Positions 26,901-35,102 of a stretch of DNA of 41,749 bases are shown here, in pieces. The translations under genes and the position numbers were made by a program. Position 1 is the first letter of the stretch; each line of letters starts with the position of its first letter. Where the stretch lies: positions 1 to 41,749 of the forward strand of contig CALDOI010000284.1 in NCBI GenBank assembly GCA_937912115.1, read 5' to 3'. The DNA is from an uncultured Bacteroidota bacterium (GTDB lineage Bacteria > Bacteroidota > Bacteroidia > Bacteroidales > F082). Below the pieces are notes generated by a model. The model was not told where the DNA came from, searched no databases, and worked only from the letters and a program-made list of their open reading frames with translations.

Positions 26901-29900
26901 CCTGATTGATGAAGATCCATACTTCAATACAATCAGTGTACCTGTTCATGGCGATGAGATTGGTCAGGGGGTTAACCAAAAACAACAAATGAAAGACCAC
27001 CTTGAACAAGTAGGCGAAAAGAATGGTAATTTCTATAATTTAAAGCAAATGATTGCAGCATCAACCCGCTGTGATGTATCATATAATGAAAATGAGGAAC
27101 TTCCTGATATTTCTTCAACATGCCTTACAGAAATTTGGACCGGATTGGATTATGACTTGGTCGATTACGAGTGGGTATTATACAAGCATATGTACTTGCA
27201 ATACAAACAAATCCTACAGCAGGATGCTGCGCATGAATATGCTGTTACAATAGGAAATGGTTATAATGGTTGCATAGGTATTGGAGATGATGGATTTAAT
27301 CATGCCGACAATGGTTTTAGTAATCAGTATAATACTAATTCATGGCAACCCTGTTATGCTGACTCTTACAATTATTTTGCAACAAAACAAAAGAGGTTTA
27401 TTGATAGAGATATTGATCCAAGAATTCCTGATTATGCTGAAGCTGATCCTTCCCTTGCAGAAGATTTGGAAGCATTAGTAGGCGGAACTACTTATCTAAC
27501 AACAGGTCAATGTCCCATATCTACTCACATTACAAACCTTTTGAATAATCTTGCCTCAAAAGATGAGCTTACCTTGCCCTCTGTAGAACTAATAAATAAT
27601 CGGGCATTTACACCCTTGCTGTACAGCAACTTAACCGATCCAAGCGGACCATTAGTTGAGTATAAGTGGATGACTAATTTTAATATAGGTAGTTTTTATG
27701 GGCAATTCAAGAATGGAATGTCTATTGATGGAGAGATCAAATTGGAATGGCTTGATTTAAATAATCCCGAATGCGAATGGGCTGATATTACATTTTTCTT
27801 TAATTTCCAATATTCTGATGTATCTGCAAGTGGTGATAACTTATTTAGGGTTTCGGCTATCTATACAAAAAGTGATGGATCAACTGGCCAGGCACTTCTA
27901 TTTGGAACCACAAGCTTCGAACTGAATAATTGTGATGAAACTACATTCGAGTATTATGAAGCTTCGGATTTTGCATTGGACTTACAATCACTGTGGAATA
28001 AAATGTTGGATGAAGGGCAATTTCTGTCAAACTTTGTAATATATAATGAACAATATCCGGCTCTTGATACATATACCGATTATGCCACTCATGAAATACT
28101 CAAGCAAACAGGCAAGTCATGCAATGGTATTAGCGACGCATTATTGTGGCGATTCAGTAATTACTGGTATCTTGATAGTCATGTAACTTTTCCGACTCAA
28201 AGCTGTGATGCAACAACAAAGATTTGGATTAATGATATTGATCCTCCAACTGGATTTGCTTATAGTAATTTATTGTACTTTAAAGATATCCGACCATTGG
28301 ATAATGAAATTAACCATTTTAAAGTAACAGCCGTTACAGATTTAAGTGGAGCTAGTGTTGAATATACTCTTTCCGGTGAGGTCACTAATTATTTAACTAA
28401 TGATCCAAGTAATATTATTTCTTTGCCTATGATAGAAGAGAATACAAATTTTCTTCTTTGTAATGAAATAGGTATATCTGTAAAAGATGATTTAGAACTA
28501 TTTTTAAATGAATTGGTTGATAAAAATAATCTAACAAGTTTAGCTTCAAATATTAAAAAAGACATGCTCTTCTCTGATTTGTTAGAATCATATATTGGCA
28601 TTTCTAATATACCTGATGCGCCTCATTGGGTACCTGTAGAAATAACAAATCAATTTTTTAGAGCAGATATTAGTCAAGTTATGCCATGTCCTGATCATGA
28701 TGATTCAGTAACATTACAAACTTTTAATTGCTCAGAAACTATTAATTTCTCAAACATCACAAGCTTTCAAGATATGACTGCTATATATGATGAAAACAGT
28801 AACGGAGTTAGTACTTATTCTTTCATGGTTGATGCTGTAATGCCAGGAGGAGAAATTATTAAGTTATCTGGGTTATCTAATTGCTTCCCTTTAAAAAATT
28901 GTGACGATTGCTACGATCTTTACTTACCTTTCACAAAAGATGCTTGTTTAGCAGACTATTTAGATCTTGAAACAATAATAAACTCTCCCTTTGTGGAAGA
29001 TACTATTTTTATAGGAAAACAGGATAAATTTTGTGAGCTAAACCTTGGCTATAGTACTGATGATTACCTGTTCTACCTTTCACAAATTAACCTCTATCTA
29101 GATGTTGATTTGTTAAATATTGATGATCCTGATATGAATCTTCTTTTTATATCTCTTAGCGATTTTTGTACAAATAGTTTATCCTATAGTGAAAACTCAG
29201 CAACCCCATATTACAGTGAGTTTTTAGATGCTGTGTTAACTATTCATGCTGATTTTTTAGGCACGCCATTAGAAATTGGTGTAAGTCCTTATTTTTTAAC
29301 GCTTAATGAATTTAATGAGCATAATTATGCCCTATGCATTTCATGTTATACAAATTATATCGACGGACTTGGAGGTGGTGCAACCGATATACTCACTATA
29401 GAAGAATTTACATTGAATAACATGTGTACTATGATCCCTCGCGATGATTGCCCAAAACCTCCGCCAAATATTTTTATGTCACCCACAGCACCATTTAAAA
29501 ATCCGTGCGTAAAAGAACTAATTGACGTTGAAACGGCCGGTGTTTATGGTGAGTATTATGCGCTAATGGAATCAATTCGTGAGAAATTTATACTTGATTA
29601 CCGTACACAATGCCTTCAGGTACCCGAATTACTAACTATGAAATATTCCGATACTGAATATCATTATACTTTGTACTACTACGATCGTGCCGGAAATCTT
29701 GTAAAAACAATTCCTCCTGAGGGTGTTAAACCAATAACTGACCCATCTATATTAAATGATATAGCAACGGCCAGAAAATTGAATAACAATACTATAATAC
29801 AGCCCGAGCATACTCTACCCACAACATACCGATACGATTCTCGTGGATTACTCATTAATCAGAATACTCCCGATGCCGGTAGTTCAATTTTTAAGTACGA

Positions 29901-32733
29901 TATTCTTGGACGTTTGCGCTTTTCACAAAACGCAAAACAGTTTGCCAATAATTATTTCTCATATATCAGATATGATGAACACGGTCGGATTATAGAATCG
30001 GGAGAAAGTAATCAAACATTAAATGGAACACTTTTAGTTAATAGTATTTTAATTGATGATATATTAGCTGATAACGGTTATCCTTCCTTAGGAAATAGAA
30101 ATATTACACATACTATATACGATAATTCATCAACTGGCTTTATTGCACAACAAAATCTTCGCTCACGCGTTGCTGCAATTACCTACGATAATGTTGGCGA
30201 TGGTTTATACGATTACGCGACACACTATAGCTACGATATACATGGTAATGTGGATGTATTAATACAAGAAAATCCAATGTTTGCTATACCTGACGACCGT
30301 TTCAAACGTATTGATTATGAGTACGATCTTGTGTCGGGCAATGTTAATAAAGTTAGCTACCAAAACCAAAAAGATGATGCTTCCTATCACAAGTATTATT
30401 ATGATGCAGATAATCGTATTACCGAGGTACTTACTTCTAAAGATGATGTTATATGGAAACGTGATGCCCGCTATATTTACTACAAGCACGGCCCACTTGC
30501 AAGGGTTGAACTGGGTGATATGAAAGTACAGGGAATTGATTATGCTTACACAATTAATGGCTGGCTCAAAGGAGTTAATAGCAATACATTATTGTCGCAC
30601 AGGGATATTGGTAAAGATGGCGACGATCAAAATATGCACAAATATACTGGTCGTGATGCCTATGGTTATAGTCTTAATTATTATCATAACGACTATAATC
30701 AGGTATTTAGTTCAGGTACTGTTGATGAGTACTTTTTAGCAAAAAATAGTGAAAACGAATTAAGCCCTCTGTATAATGGTAACATTAGTTCAATATCAGG
30801 CATTACCCATCAGTACGACATTACGGGTGGTATATGGAAAGCAGCACCAACACTTTCTCATTATAGCTACGATCAGCTAAATCGTATAGTAAACAGTAAT
30901 ATTTTCACAAACGAATTAGTAATTAGCAGTAACAATTGGTTTGGCTATCAAAATCCGGGAAATGAGGCCTTTAATACAGAATACACATACGATGCCAACG
31001 GAAATATATTAAATTTGCATAGAAATGGCAAACCCGGGCAAGAATTTATGGATGATTTGGGATATAAATATGATAGAGTAAATCCATTAGACGACCAAAG
31101 TGATTTGATAAGCAATAAGCTATTATCGGTAACTGATGCTGTAGTTAATTCTGGTTATGATGACGATATAACTACGCAAAATCCTAATAATTACCAATAC
31201 GATCTTGTAGGAAATTTGATATATGACAGATCGGAAGAAATAGCACAAATTAACTGGAATGTATCAAATAAAATTGAAAGCATAGTACGTGAATCGCACA
31301 GTATTAAAAAAAATATTGAGTTTGAATACGATGGCATGGGTAACCGTGTAATAAAGAAAACATTCCAATATGGAGGATCGTTACCCAGTGTTGATTACAC
31401 TTGGTATGTTCGTGACGCTCAGGGCAACATAATGGCTGTATATAATTGGACTAACAGTGATGCTCCGCAACTTACCGAACTTAATATTTATGGTAGTAGC
31501 CGGCTTGGCTACGCAGATGTAAGTACTAAATCTAAATCACGATCCGAGCAAACCGACTTTTTTCATATAACCGGGCGCAGAAAATACGAACTAACCAACC
31601 ACCTTGGTAATGTTATGACCGTAATAACCGACCGACACGTTGCCAATGACCCAAATGGTGCTGTACTAACCGACCATTACACTGCCGATTTTGTTAGCTC
31701 ACAGGATTACTATCCCTTTGGTGCGCTCATGCCGGGGAGGAATACCAATACTGGAAGTTATCGTTTCGGATTCCAGGGGCAGGAGAAGGATGATGAGATT
31801 AAAGGAGGAGGTAATAGCCTTAGTTTTAGATTTAGAATCTATGATCCAAGGTTAGGTAGGTTTTTAAGTGTTGACCCATTAACTGCTTCTTACCCTTGGT
31901 ATACTCCTTACCAATTTGCAGGGAATACTCCAATTTACGCAATTGATATTGAAGGTGCTGAACCTATCCCTTTTTGGTATCCCCAGTTGATTACGGCATA
32001 TTACGGTTGGAAAGCTAAATTGAAGCAAGGAACTTCTGATTTGTTACAAGCATCTACAAATACAGGATCTTATAATAATCCAAACGTTCCTAAAAAAGTA
32101 CAAAATGTATTAAGGCTTCAACAGTTTAATCAGGGTGTACAAACTACTTACAATGGATTAAGTGAACCCGGACATTTTGCATTGGACTTATTTGGTTCTA
32201 TACCAGTTGTTGGAGAGCCAATAGATGCATTAAATGGAGCATGGTATGCAGCAGAAGGGAATTACGCATATGCTTCTATGAGCTTTGCTTCTGCAGTCGG
32301 TGTTGGAGAAATATTCAAATACGGAAAGTATGTTTTTAAATATGGAGATAATGCGGCAAATACCTTTGGTAAACTTGGTAATAAGTACGCAGATAAGTTA
32401 AAGAATATTGATGTTGCTGCTAATAAGGTTCGGTTTTTCGACCAAGGTGATGCAAATAAAGTCATTGTAATTGGAAGAGGTCAAACTGAAAGAGTTGAAA
32501 AAGTAGCGGGAGCAATAGGTGCAGGTACATTTGATCCCGCTAATTATCCTGGGATGTCAGTATTAGATGCTAACAAAACTTGGATTAAAGAAAAACTTGA
32601 AAAGGGTTATTCAGTGCTTGATATAGGTTTAGAACCTGAATGGACTGCAAAAGGAAGTTATAAAACAGGAGATTATTACGGTGCTGAAATCCAAGAAATA
32701 GTAAACTACTTCGGTAATAAAATCAACGAGTAA
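23986..32733 (+). CDS. Giant RHS/YD-repeat protein with variable C-terminal tip
   Basis: 2915 residues. A signal-like N-terminus (about 1-30, ending MAA) is followed by beta-rich modules to about 600, a long Cys-containing region (600-1880), then YD/RHS repeats from about 1885 (YHYTLYYYDRAGNLVKTIPP) to about 2600. The RHS core ends with IYDPRLGRFLSVDP (2618-2631) and YQFAGNTPIYAIDIEG, the shell-plug consensus found in RHS proteins before the auto-cleaved tip. The remaining 260 residues (about 2655-2915) differ in style: a hydrophobic stretch (about 2730-2777) and then a compact domain (about 2815-2915) with VIVIGRGQTERVEK and YSVLDIGLEPEW. That layout fits a polymorphic toxin tip, whose activity I cannot name. 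The gene overlaps the next one by one base (TAATG). Residues 2618 onward are firm RHS evidence; the toxin call for the tip is inference. Confidence 0.88.
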   Translation: MKSLNSQFHTKTIIYFITCFMLLNTYTGMAAIEIEKIRKQGGELINQTTYTLEENMFYTLPANSHEIRNTGKVILGFDHYNNTYISDAKEFIVTVDVRQWSSASSSPVVVCENKPLTISYDPNNKYQDLYVFKTDDCRKIEVTVKSLSVNGKGVPNMDPFPYIFLELEIETERYYSFDASIPIVSVNYTYKEESDQLEMYWSFTNGAESYELEWMAVDNYNYNNIGELIEADPANIEFDFANNSTRITTSNNYYSIPLVFERGFLLYRVRAITVSHEYPDKYYYGLWSAPDLGFVRDFPDQFPIQVIHESKKSWSYSSSYADNGLKKEVVNYHDGTLRGRQSVSLLNTQNDAIVQENIYDYLGRPAISVLPIPVDNERLQYHENFNINEAHIPYSWKDFDEDVSCSSNTQPMSIEQSGAANYYSEKSDYDPISESYQAYLPKANGFPFAQTEYTADNTGRIKRQGNVGPNFQLSPESEQGHESQFFYGPANQFEIDRLFGTDAGYAYHYKKNMTIDANGQASVSYSDLSGNTIATALTGGKPESLEPLASLNNGEEVTITLMDFNNPANNNRIIGNTIELNYNIIAPGSGDYIINYQIGSIDFLPECSNIYCFDGIYDLEISITDQCGVEMINGGKIVTTIGNINDLNTICQGGTPVMPLINVSFPKAGEYTFTKKITLNQYALDVYTDIFMDTADSKYNDCLPYFDDMIKDAIAQIDTTICNFDCENGGCISSLGEDYIQHQSFFGENALTLEEYNNAMLDCLAACEQSTATPSNSLINTLLADVYPGGQYASYKYDSEGSIVATEFELSVLNQNNYLPGTKIGIAEHRDANWKHPIDNYLDKNNNQAYIILNKIEDGVYNPPIDSEDKIKLVELNPANGSYYSDGNGTIPAVYPQDLEQLTDFVALFEESWCYALVRYHPEYCYYQWLQGNNQTIDLYLNSDDYDALILGAETHSSASIFNLTGYSNILDLIDEDPYFNTISVPVHGDEIGQGVNQKQQMKDHLEQVGEKNGNFYNLKQMIAASTRCDVSYNENEELPDISSTCLTEIWTGLDYDLVDYEWVLYKHMYLQYKQILQQDAAHEYAVTIGNGYNGCIGIGDDGFNHADNGFSNQYNTNSWQPCYADSYNYFATKQKRFIDRDIDPRIPDYAEADPSLAEDLEALVGGTTYLTTGQCPISTHITNLLNNLASKDELTLPSVELINNRAFTPLLYSNLTDPSGPLVEYKWMTNFNIGSFYGQFKNGMSIDGEIKLEWLDLNNPECEWADITFFFNFQYSDVSASGDNLFRVSAIYTKSDGSTGQALLFGTTSFELNNCDETTFEYYEASDFALDLQSLWNKMLDEGQFLSNFVIYNEQYPALDTYTDYATHEILKQTGKSCNGISDALLWRFSNYWYLDSHVTFPTQSCDATTKIWINDIDPPTGFAYSNLLYFKDIRPLDNEINHFKVTAVTDLSGASVEYTLSGEVTNYLTNDPSNIISLPMIEENTNFLLCNEIGISVKDDLELFLNELVDKNNLTSLASNIKKDMLFSDLLESYIGISNIPDAPHWVPVEITNQFFRADISQVMPCPDHDDSVTLQTFNCSETINFSNITSFQDMTAIYDENSNGVSTYSFMVDAVMPGGEIIKLSGLSNCFPLKNCDDCYDLYLPFTKDACLADYLDLETIINSPFVEDTIFIGKQDKFCELNLGYSTDDYLFYLSQINLYLDVDLLNIDDPDMNLLFISLSDFCTNSLSYSENSATPYYSEFLDAVLTIHADFLGTPLEIGVSPYFLTLNEFNEHNYALCISCYTNYIDGLGGGATDILTIEEFTLNNMCTMIPRDDCPKPPPNIFMSPTAPFKNPCVKELIDVETAGVYGEYYALMESIREKFILDYRTQCLQVPELLTMKYSDTEYHYTLYYYDRAGNLVKTIPPEGVKPITDPSILNDIATARKLNNNTIIQPEHTLPTTYRYDSRGLLINQNTPDAGSSIFKYDILGRLRFSQNAKQFANNYFSYIRYDEHGRIIESGESNQTLNGTLLVNSILIDDILADNGYPSLGNRNITHTIYDNSSTGFIAQQNLRSRVAAITYDNVGDGLYDYATHYSYDIHGNVDVLIQENPMFAIPDDRFKRIDYEYDLVSGNVNKVSYQNQKDDASYHKYYYDADNRITEVLTSKDDVIWKRDARYIYYKHGPLARVELGDMKVQGIDYAYTINGWLKGVNSNTLLSHRDIGKDGDDQNMHKYTGRDAYGYSLNYYHNDYNQVFSSGTVDEYFLAKNSENELSPLYNGNISSISGITHQYDITGGIWKAAPTLSHYSYDQLNRIVNSNIFTNELVISSNNWFGYQNPGNEAFNTEYTYDANGNILNLHRNGKPGQEFMDDLGYKYDRVNPLDDQSDLISNKLLSVTDAVVNSGYDDDITTQNPNNYQYDLVGNLIYDRSEEIAQINWNVSNKIESIVRESHSIKKNIEFEYDGMGNRVIKKTFQYGGSLPSVDYTWYVRDAQGNIMAVYNWTNSDAPQLTELNIYGSSRLGYADVSTKSKSRSEQTDFFHITGRRKYELTNHLGNVMTVITDRHVANDPNGAVLTDHYTADFVSSQDYYPFGALMPGRNTNTGSYRFGFQGQEKDDEIKGGGNSLSFRFRIYDPRLGRFLSVDPLTASYPWYTPYQFAGNTPIYAIDIEGAEPIPFWYPQLITAYYGWKAKLKQGTSDLLQASTNTGSYNNPNVPKKVQNVLRLQQFNQGVQTTYNGLSEPGHFALDLFGSIPVVGEPIDALNGAWYAAEGNYAYASMSFASAVGVGEIFKYGKYVFKYGDNAANTFGKLGNKYADKLKNIDVAANKVRFFDQGDANKVIVIGRGQTERVEKVAGAIGAGTFDPANYPGMSVLDANKTWIKEKLEKGYSVLDIGLEPEWTAKGSYKTGDYYGAEIQEIVNYFGNKINE

Positions 32734-33200
32734 TGAATAATGACAATATAAAAACTGAAAATTTGCCTAACCTCCTCGGATCTTTTGAGGCCAAGGCATT
32801 AAATCAATTTCACTATCTTTCAAAATTTGGATTTGGTGTTCCGAATATCAAGAAATCAAGTACTTGGGTTCTGTTACAGTATCAAAATGAGATAGGAGTT
32901 GTTAAAATTAACTTTAGTGTTTTAGATCAAACTATCTACACGGACATTTTGAAAATAATGCATAATGGAGAAATAGCTAAAACAACTGATAATAACAACA
33001 CAATCAGCTTATCGAGTCTTGTAATGTATCATGATCCAAACAACCCAATTTTTGAAAAACTTCATGTTAGAAATGGCGATTTTGAAGAACCTTTAGCAAT
33101 AAGTGCTGAGCTTTTGAAAAGATATGGTTCAGAAATTTTATCAGGGCAGAAATGGATAAGCGAAAAGCAAGCCTTAGAAAAAATTAATCGTAAGGTTTAA
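32733..33200 (+). CDS. Candidate immunity protein of the RHS tip
   Basis: 155 residues, no signal peptide, so cytoplasmic. It overlaps the stop of the RHS gene by one base (ATG at 32733 within TAATG), the coupling expected for an immunity partner of a polymorphic toxin. The sequence is mixed alpha/beta (WVLLQYQNEIGVVKINFSVL, then LLKRYGSEILSGQKWISEKQAL) with no recognised family. Its placement after the variable tip, its size and its cytosolic character support an immunity role, but no activity has been shown. Followed at 33249 by a hairpin and T-run that could end the transcript. Confidence 0.65.
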   Translation: MNNDNIKTENLPNLLGSFEAKALNQFHYLSKFGFGVPNIKKSSTWVLLQYQNEIGVVKINFSVLDQTIYTDILKIMHNGEIAKTTDNNNTISLSSLVMYHDPNNPIFEKLHVRNGDFEEPLAISAELLKRYGSEILSGQKWISEKQALEKINRKV

Positions 33201-33248
33201 AGAGTTATTGAATTTATATTATTCAAATTAGAACAAGCCACCACGCTG

Positions 33249-33275
33249 ATTCGGGTTTGTAACCCGAATTTTTCA
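33249..33275 (+). terminator. Perfect 9-bp hairpin with T-run after the immunity gene
   Basis: ATTCGGGTT (33249-33257) and AACCCGAAT (33261-33269) enclose a TGT loop, followed by T residues (AATTTTT). It could terminate the RHS cluster transcript. The same design (9-bp stem, TGY loop) recurs at 34864 with a different stem, so it may also be a dispersed repeat. Confidence 0.6.
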
Positions 33276-33278
33276 CCC

Positions 33279-33461
33279 ACTAGCGCAAGTCTTCCAGCCA
33301 AGCCAGTGCGATGGCGTGACTTGTGCCTTATTATAATTATTTACCCCACACAAGTCTTCCAACAAAGGCCTTGAGCGTAAGAGTGACTTGTGTTTTGCTA
33401 AAAATCAACCATCTAGCGCAAGTCTTCCTACGAAGGATTTGCGCGTAGGAGCGACTTGTGC
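33279..33461. repeat. Three REP-like hairpins (CAAGTC / GACTTG family)
   Basis: Copy 1: CTAGCG box, GCGCAAGTC (33283-33291) against GACTTGTGC (33318-33326). Copy 2: ACACAAGTC (33348-33356) against GACTTGTGT (33385-33393), a perfect pair. Copy 3: CTAGCG box, GCGCAAGTC (33416-33424) against GACTTGTGC (33453-33461), with an inner 7-bp stem TCCTACG (33426-33432) and CGTAGGA (33444-33450). Copies 1 and 3 share the CTAGCG box with the family at 12157/13467/13626, whose arms differ. Conserved arms around variable interiors are typical of repetitive extragenic palindromes mobilised by REP-associated transposases; no such transposase is in the window. Confidence 0.7.
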
Positions 33462-33837
33462 TTTAACAAAATCGCCATAGGAATAGTAAAACGTAACATG
33501 TACACATCACTACTTGTATCTTTCAACTTTAGGATATCATATTTAACAACCATATCCACTACATTCAATCTTATAACAAAAGCCCCACTTTTATCTCGAC
33601 AGCAACCCAACAACACATATTTTTCACGCTCTTCAACAAAATATGACGCAAATTAATTGCAAGCAGCAAAATAGTTAATGCCCATGTATTTAATGTATTA
33701 CGCTTTATCTGTTCGGCTTTTCCTACCCAATAAGGTAGCTCAACTCTCCCTATTTTTTGGTATTGACAAGTGTATTTTTTGTTTATATATTTATGCAGTT
33801 GATAAAACGAAAATAATTACAAATAAATCAATAGGAT

Positions 33838-34044
33838 ATGAAAGATTATTATGTGAACAAAAATCCACAATCAAATGGCGATCATGAAGTACATCATGAA
33901 GATTGTAATTATCTTCCATCTGTAGAAAATAGAAGATACCTTGGCTTATTTAGTAATTGTAGTGGAGCCGTACAAGAATCAAAAAAAACATATCCTCGAT
34001 CAAACGGTTGCTATTTTTGCTCACGTGAATGTCATACTGGTTAA
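33838..34044 (+). CDS. Small Cys/His protein (68 aa)
   Basis: Starts MKDYYVNKNPQSNGDHEVHH and contains EDCNYLP, FSNCSGAVQESKKTYP, then NGCYFCSRECHTG at the end: five Cys plus several His, in an arrangement that could bind a metal ion or heme (GCYFC is followed by REC). From memory this order (YYVNKNPQSNGDHEVH...C...C....CYFC..ECH) matches a family of tiny conserved proteins in Bacteroidota that has no known function. There is no signal peptide. It is a stand-alone gene between REP-like hairpins and an ATTCACTC-type patch (34060-34105). Confidence 0.7.
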   Translation: MKDYYVNKNPQSNGDHEVHHEDCNYLPSVENRRYLGLFSNCSGAVQESKKTYPRSNGCYFCSRECHTG

Positions 34045-34059
34045 AACAAAGCAAACTTC

Positions 34060-34105
34060 TAATAAAACATTCAATCATTCAGTCATTGTCTCATTCAATC
34101 GTTTT
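34060..34105. repeat. Short CATTCAATC/CATTCAGTC patch
   Basis: Four to five degenerate units of CATTCA(A/G)TC. The unit and its order resemble the ATTCACTC arrays at 11452-13850, here with no hairpin attached. Confidence 0.5.
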
Positions 34106-34255
34106 TACTACAAAAGGACATTTTTCATGTCTTTATGCAATTAATAATTAAGAAAACTATTCACTAATTTTCATAGTATGATTTAGATAAAAAACAGAAC
34201 TAAACTTCTAAACACAATAATCAAATTTTAAAAATTAACTTAATCTCTTATCAAA

Positions 34256-34744
34256 ATGAAAAAAACCAAACTTAGTTTATTTGCCTTACTATTGGTATTA
34301 CCAATTATTTTCAACAGTTGTAAAAAAAATAATGATGATGATCCTGTATCAAGTAACACAAAAATCACAGCATCAATTGATGGTATTGAGTGGAATGGAA
34401 TAAATACTCAGATAAAGGAAATAAATAATGTGTTAACTATTTCCAGCGTATCAGAATCTGGGTCTTCAATCATAATTACAATATACAATGGTTTTGAAGA
34501 AGGAACATATATATTAAATAAGACATCATTTGGAGCTGCAGTATATCAAGAAGTTGGCGCAGGAGAAGGATTTACAACAAATGGTAGTTCCACAGTTGGA
34601 GGTCAGGTAGTAATTTCTGAAATTAATACAACCAACAAAACTTTATCAGGTACATTCTCATTTGATGTATTTGGACTTTCAAGTCACCAGGTTAAATCAA
34701 TCACTAACGGTGTAATTGATAAGGTTGAATACACAGCAAAATGA
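34256..34744 (+). CDS. Lipoprotein of the DUF6252-like type
   Basis: 162 residues. MKKTKLSLFALLLVLPIIFNSC is a signal peptide ending in a lipobox-like FNSC, so the protein is probably a lipoprotein. The mature part begins with the acidic spacer KKNNDDDP and then ITASIDGIEWNG, a signature of small Bacteroidota lipoproteins; the rest alternates beta strands (GTYILNK, GTFSFDV, VIDKVEYTAK) and looks like a beta-sandwich. The family name is from memory and function is unknown. A clear terminator follows 22 nt downstream (34766-34792). There is no Shine-Dalgarno. Confidence 0.75.
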   Translation: MKKTKLSLFALLLVLPIIFNSCKKNNDDDPVSSNTKITASIDGIEWNGINTQIKEINNVLTISSVSESGSSIIITIYNGFEEGTYILNKTSFGAAVYQEVGAGEGFTTNGSSTVGGQVVISEINTTNKTLSGTFSFDVFGLSSHQVKSITNGVIDKVEYTAK

Positions 34745-34760
34745 TGTTAATCGCAAAAAG

Positions 34761-34794
34761 AAAAAGCACGTGTCAGTATGCGTGCTTTTTTTTT
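34761..34794 (+). terminator. Rho-independent terminator
   Basis: AAAAAGCACG at 34761-34770 pairs with CGTGCTTTTT at 34781-34790 (5-bp GC stem extended by A-T pairs), loop TGTCAGTATG, then a run of T. It closes the lipoprotein gene. Confidence 0.85.
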
Positions 34795-35102
34795 GAAAAC
34801 CAACACTAATCTTGAGCACGTATGGAATTGCCAAACATATGCTTTAATCGCTCTTCATTCTCGTCCGCGTTTGCAACGCGGATGTTATCATTATCTGTAC
34901 TTTGTCATTACCATTCTTACACAATTCTTTCAAACTCGGTTTATCAATACTGGTTCAGGCTAATTTATAACCAATATAAAATAATCACCAACAAGGCATT
35001 ATCCTAGCTAATATGTTAGATTTGTGTCGATTAATTTGATGATCAAACTATATCTTGTTTTCATCAAAATGGAACACGATTTACAAAACCAAGCAGTAAA
35101 TT
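34795..35102. other. Spacer with a short palindrome
   Basis: No gene seen; frames of about 61 codons here show no coding character. It holds the hairpin at 34863-34883 and the AT-rich leader of the PKD protein. Confidence 0.6.
34863..34883. repeat. Dispersed hairpin copy (stem GTCCGCGTT, loop TGC)
   Basis: GTCCGCGTT and AACGCGGAT enclose TGC; all but one pair are Watson-Crick and the outermost is G-T. Compared with 33249-33269 the loop (TGC/TGT) and the flanking TT/AA pairs are kept while the stem bases change together, which is compensatory variation. Confidence 0.65.

Larger units (their letters stand above)
33201..33837. other. Hairpin-rich intergenic region
   Basis: About 640 bases with a terminator-like hairpin (33249-33275), three REP-like hairpins (33279-33461) and then AT-rich sequence to the start of the 68-residue gene. 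I find no gene; a few frames of 60-70 codons here overlap the hairpins or each other and have no coding character. Confidence 0.6.

Noticed and set aside
23986..32733. Full Tc toxin complex (TcA/TcB/TcC)
   Set aside because: There is no TcA-like pore gene in the window; only an RHS protein and a giant with a distantly TcB-like start are seen.
33428..33656. Overlapping 62- and 66-codon frames on both strands
   Set aside because: They overlap the third REP-like hairpin and each other, so coding is unlikely.
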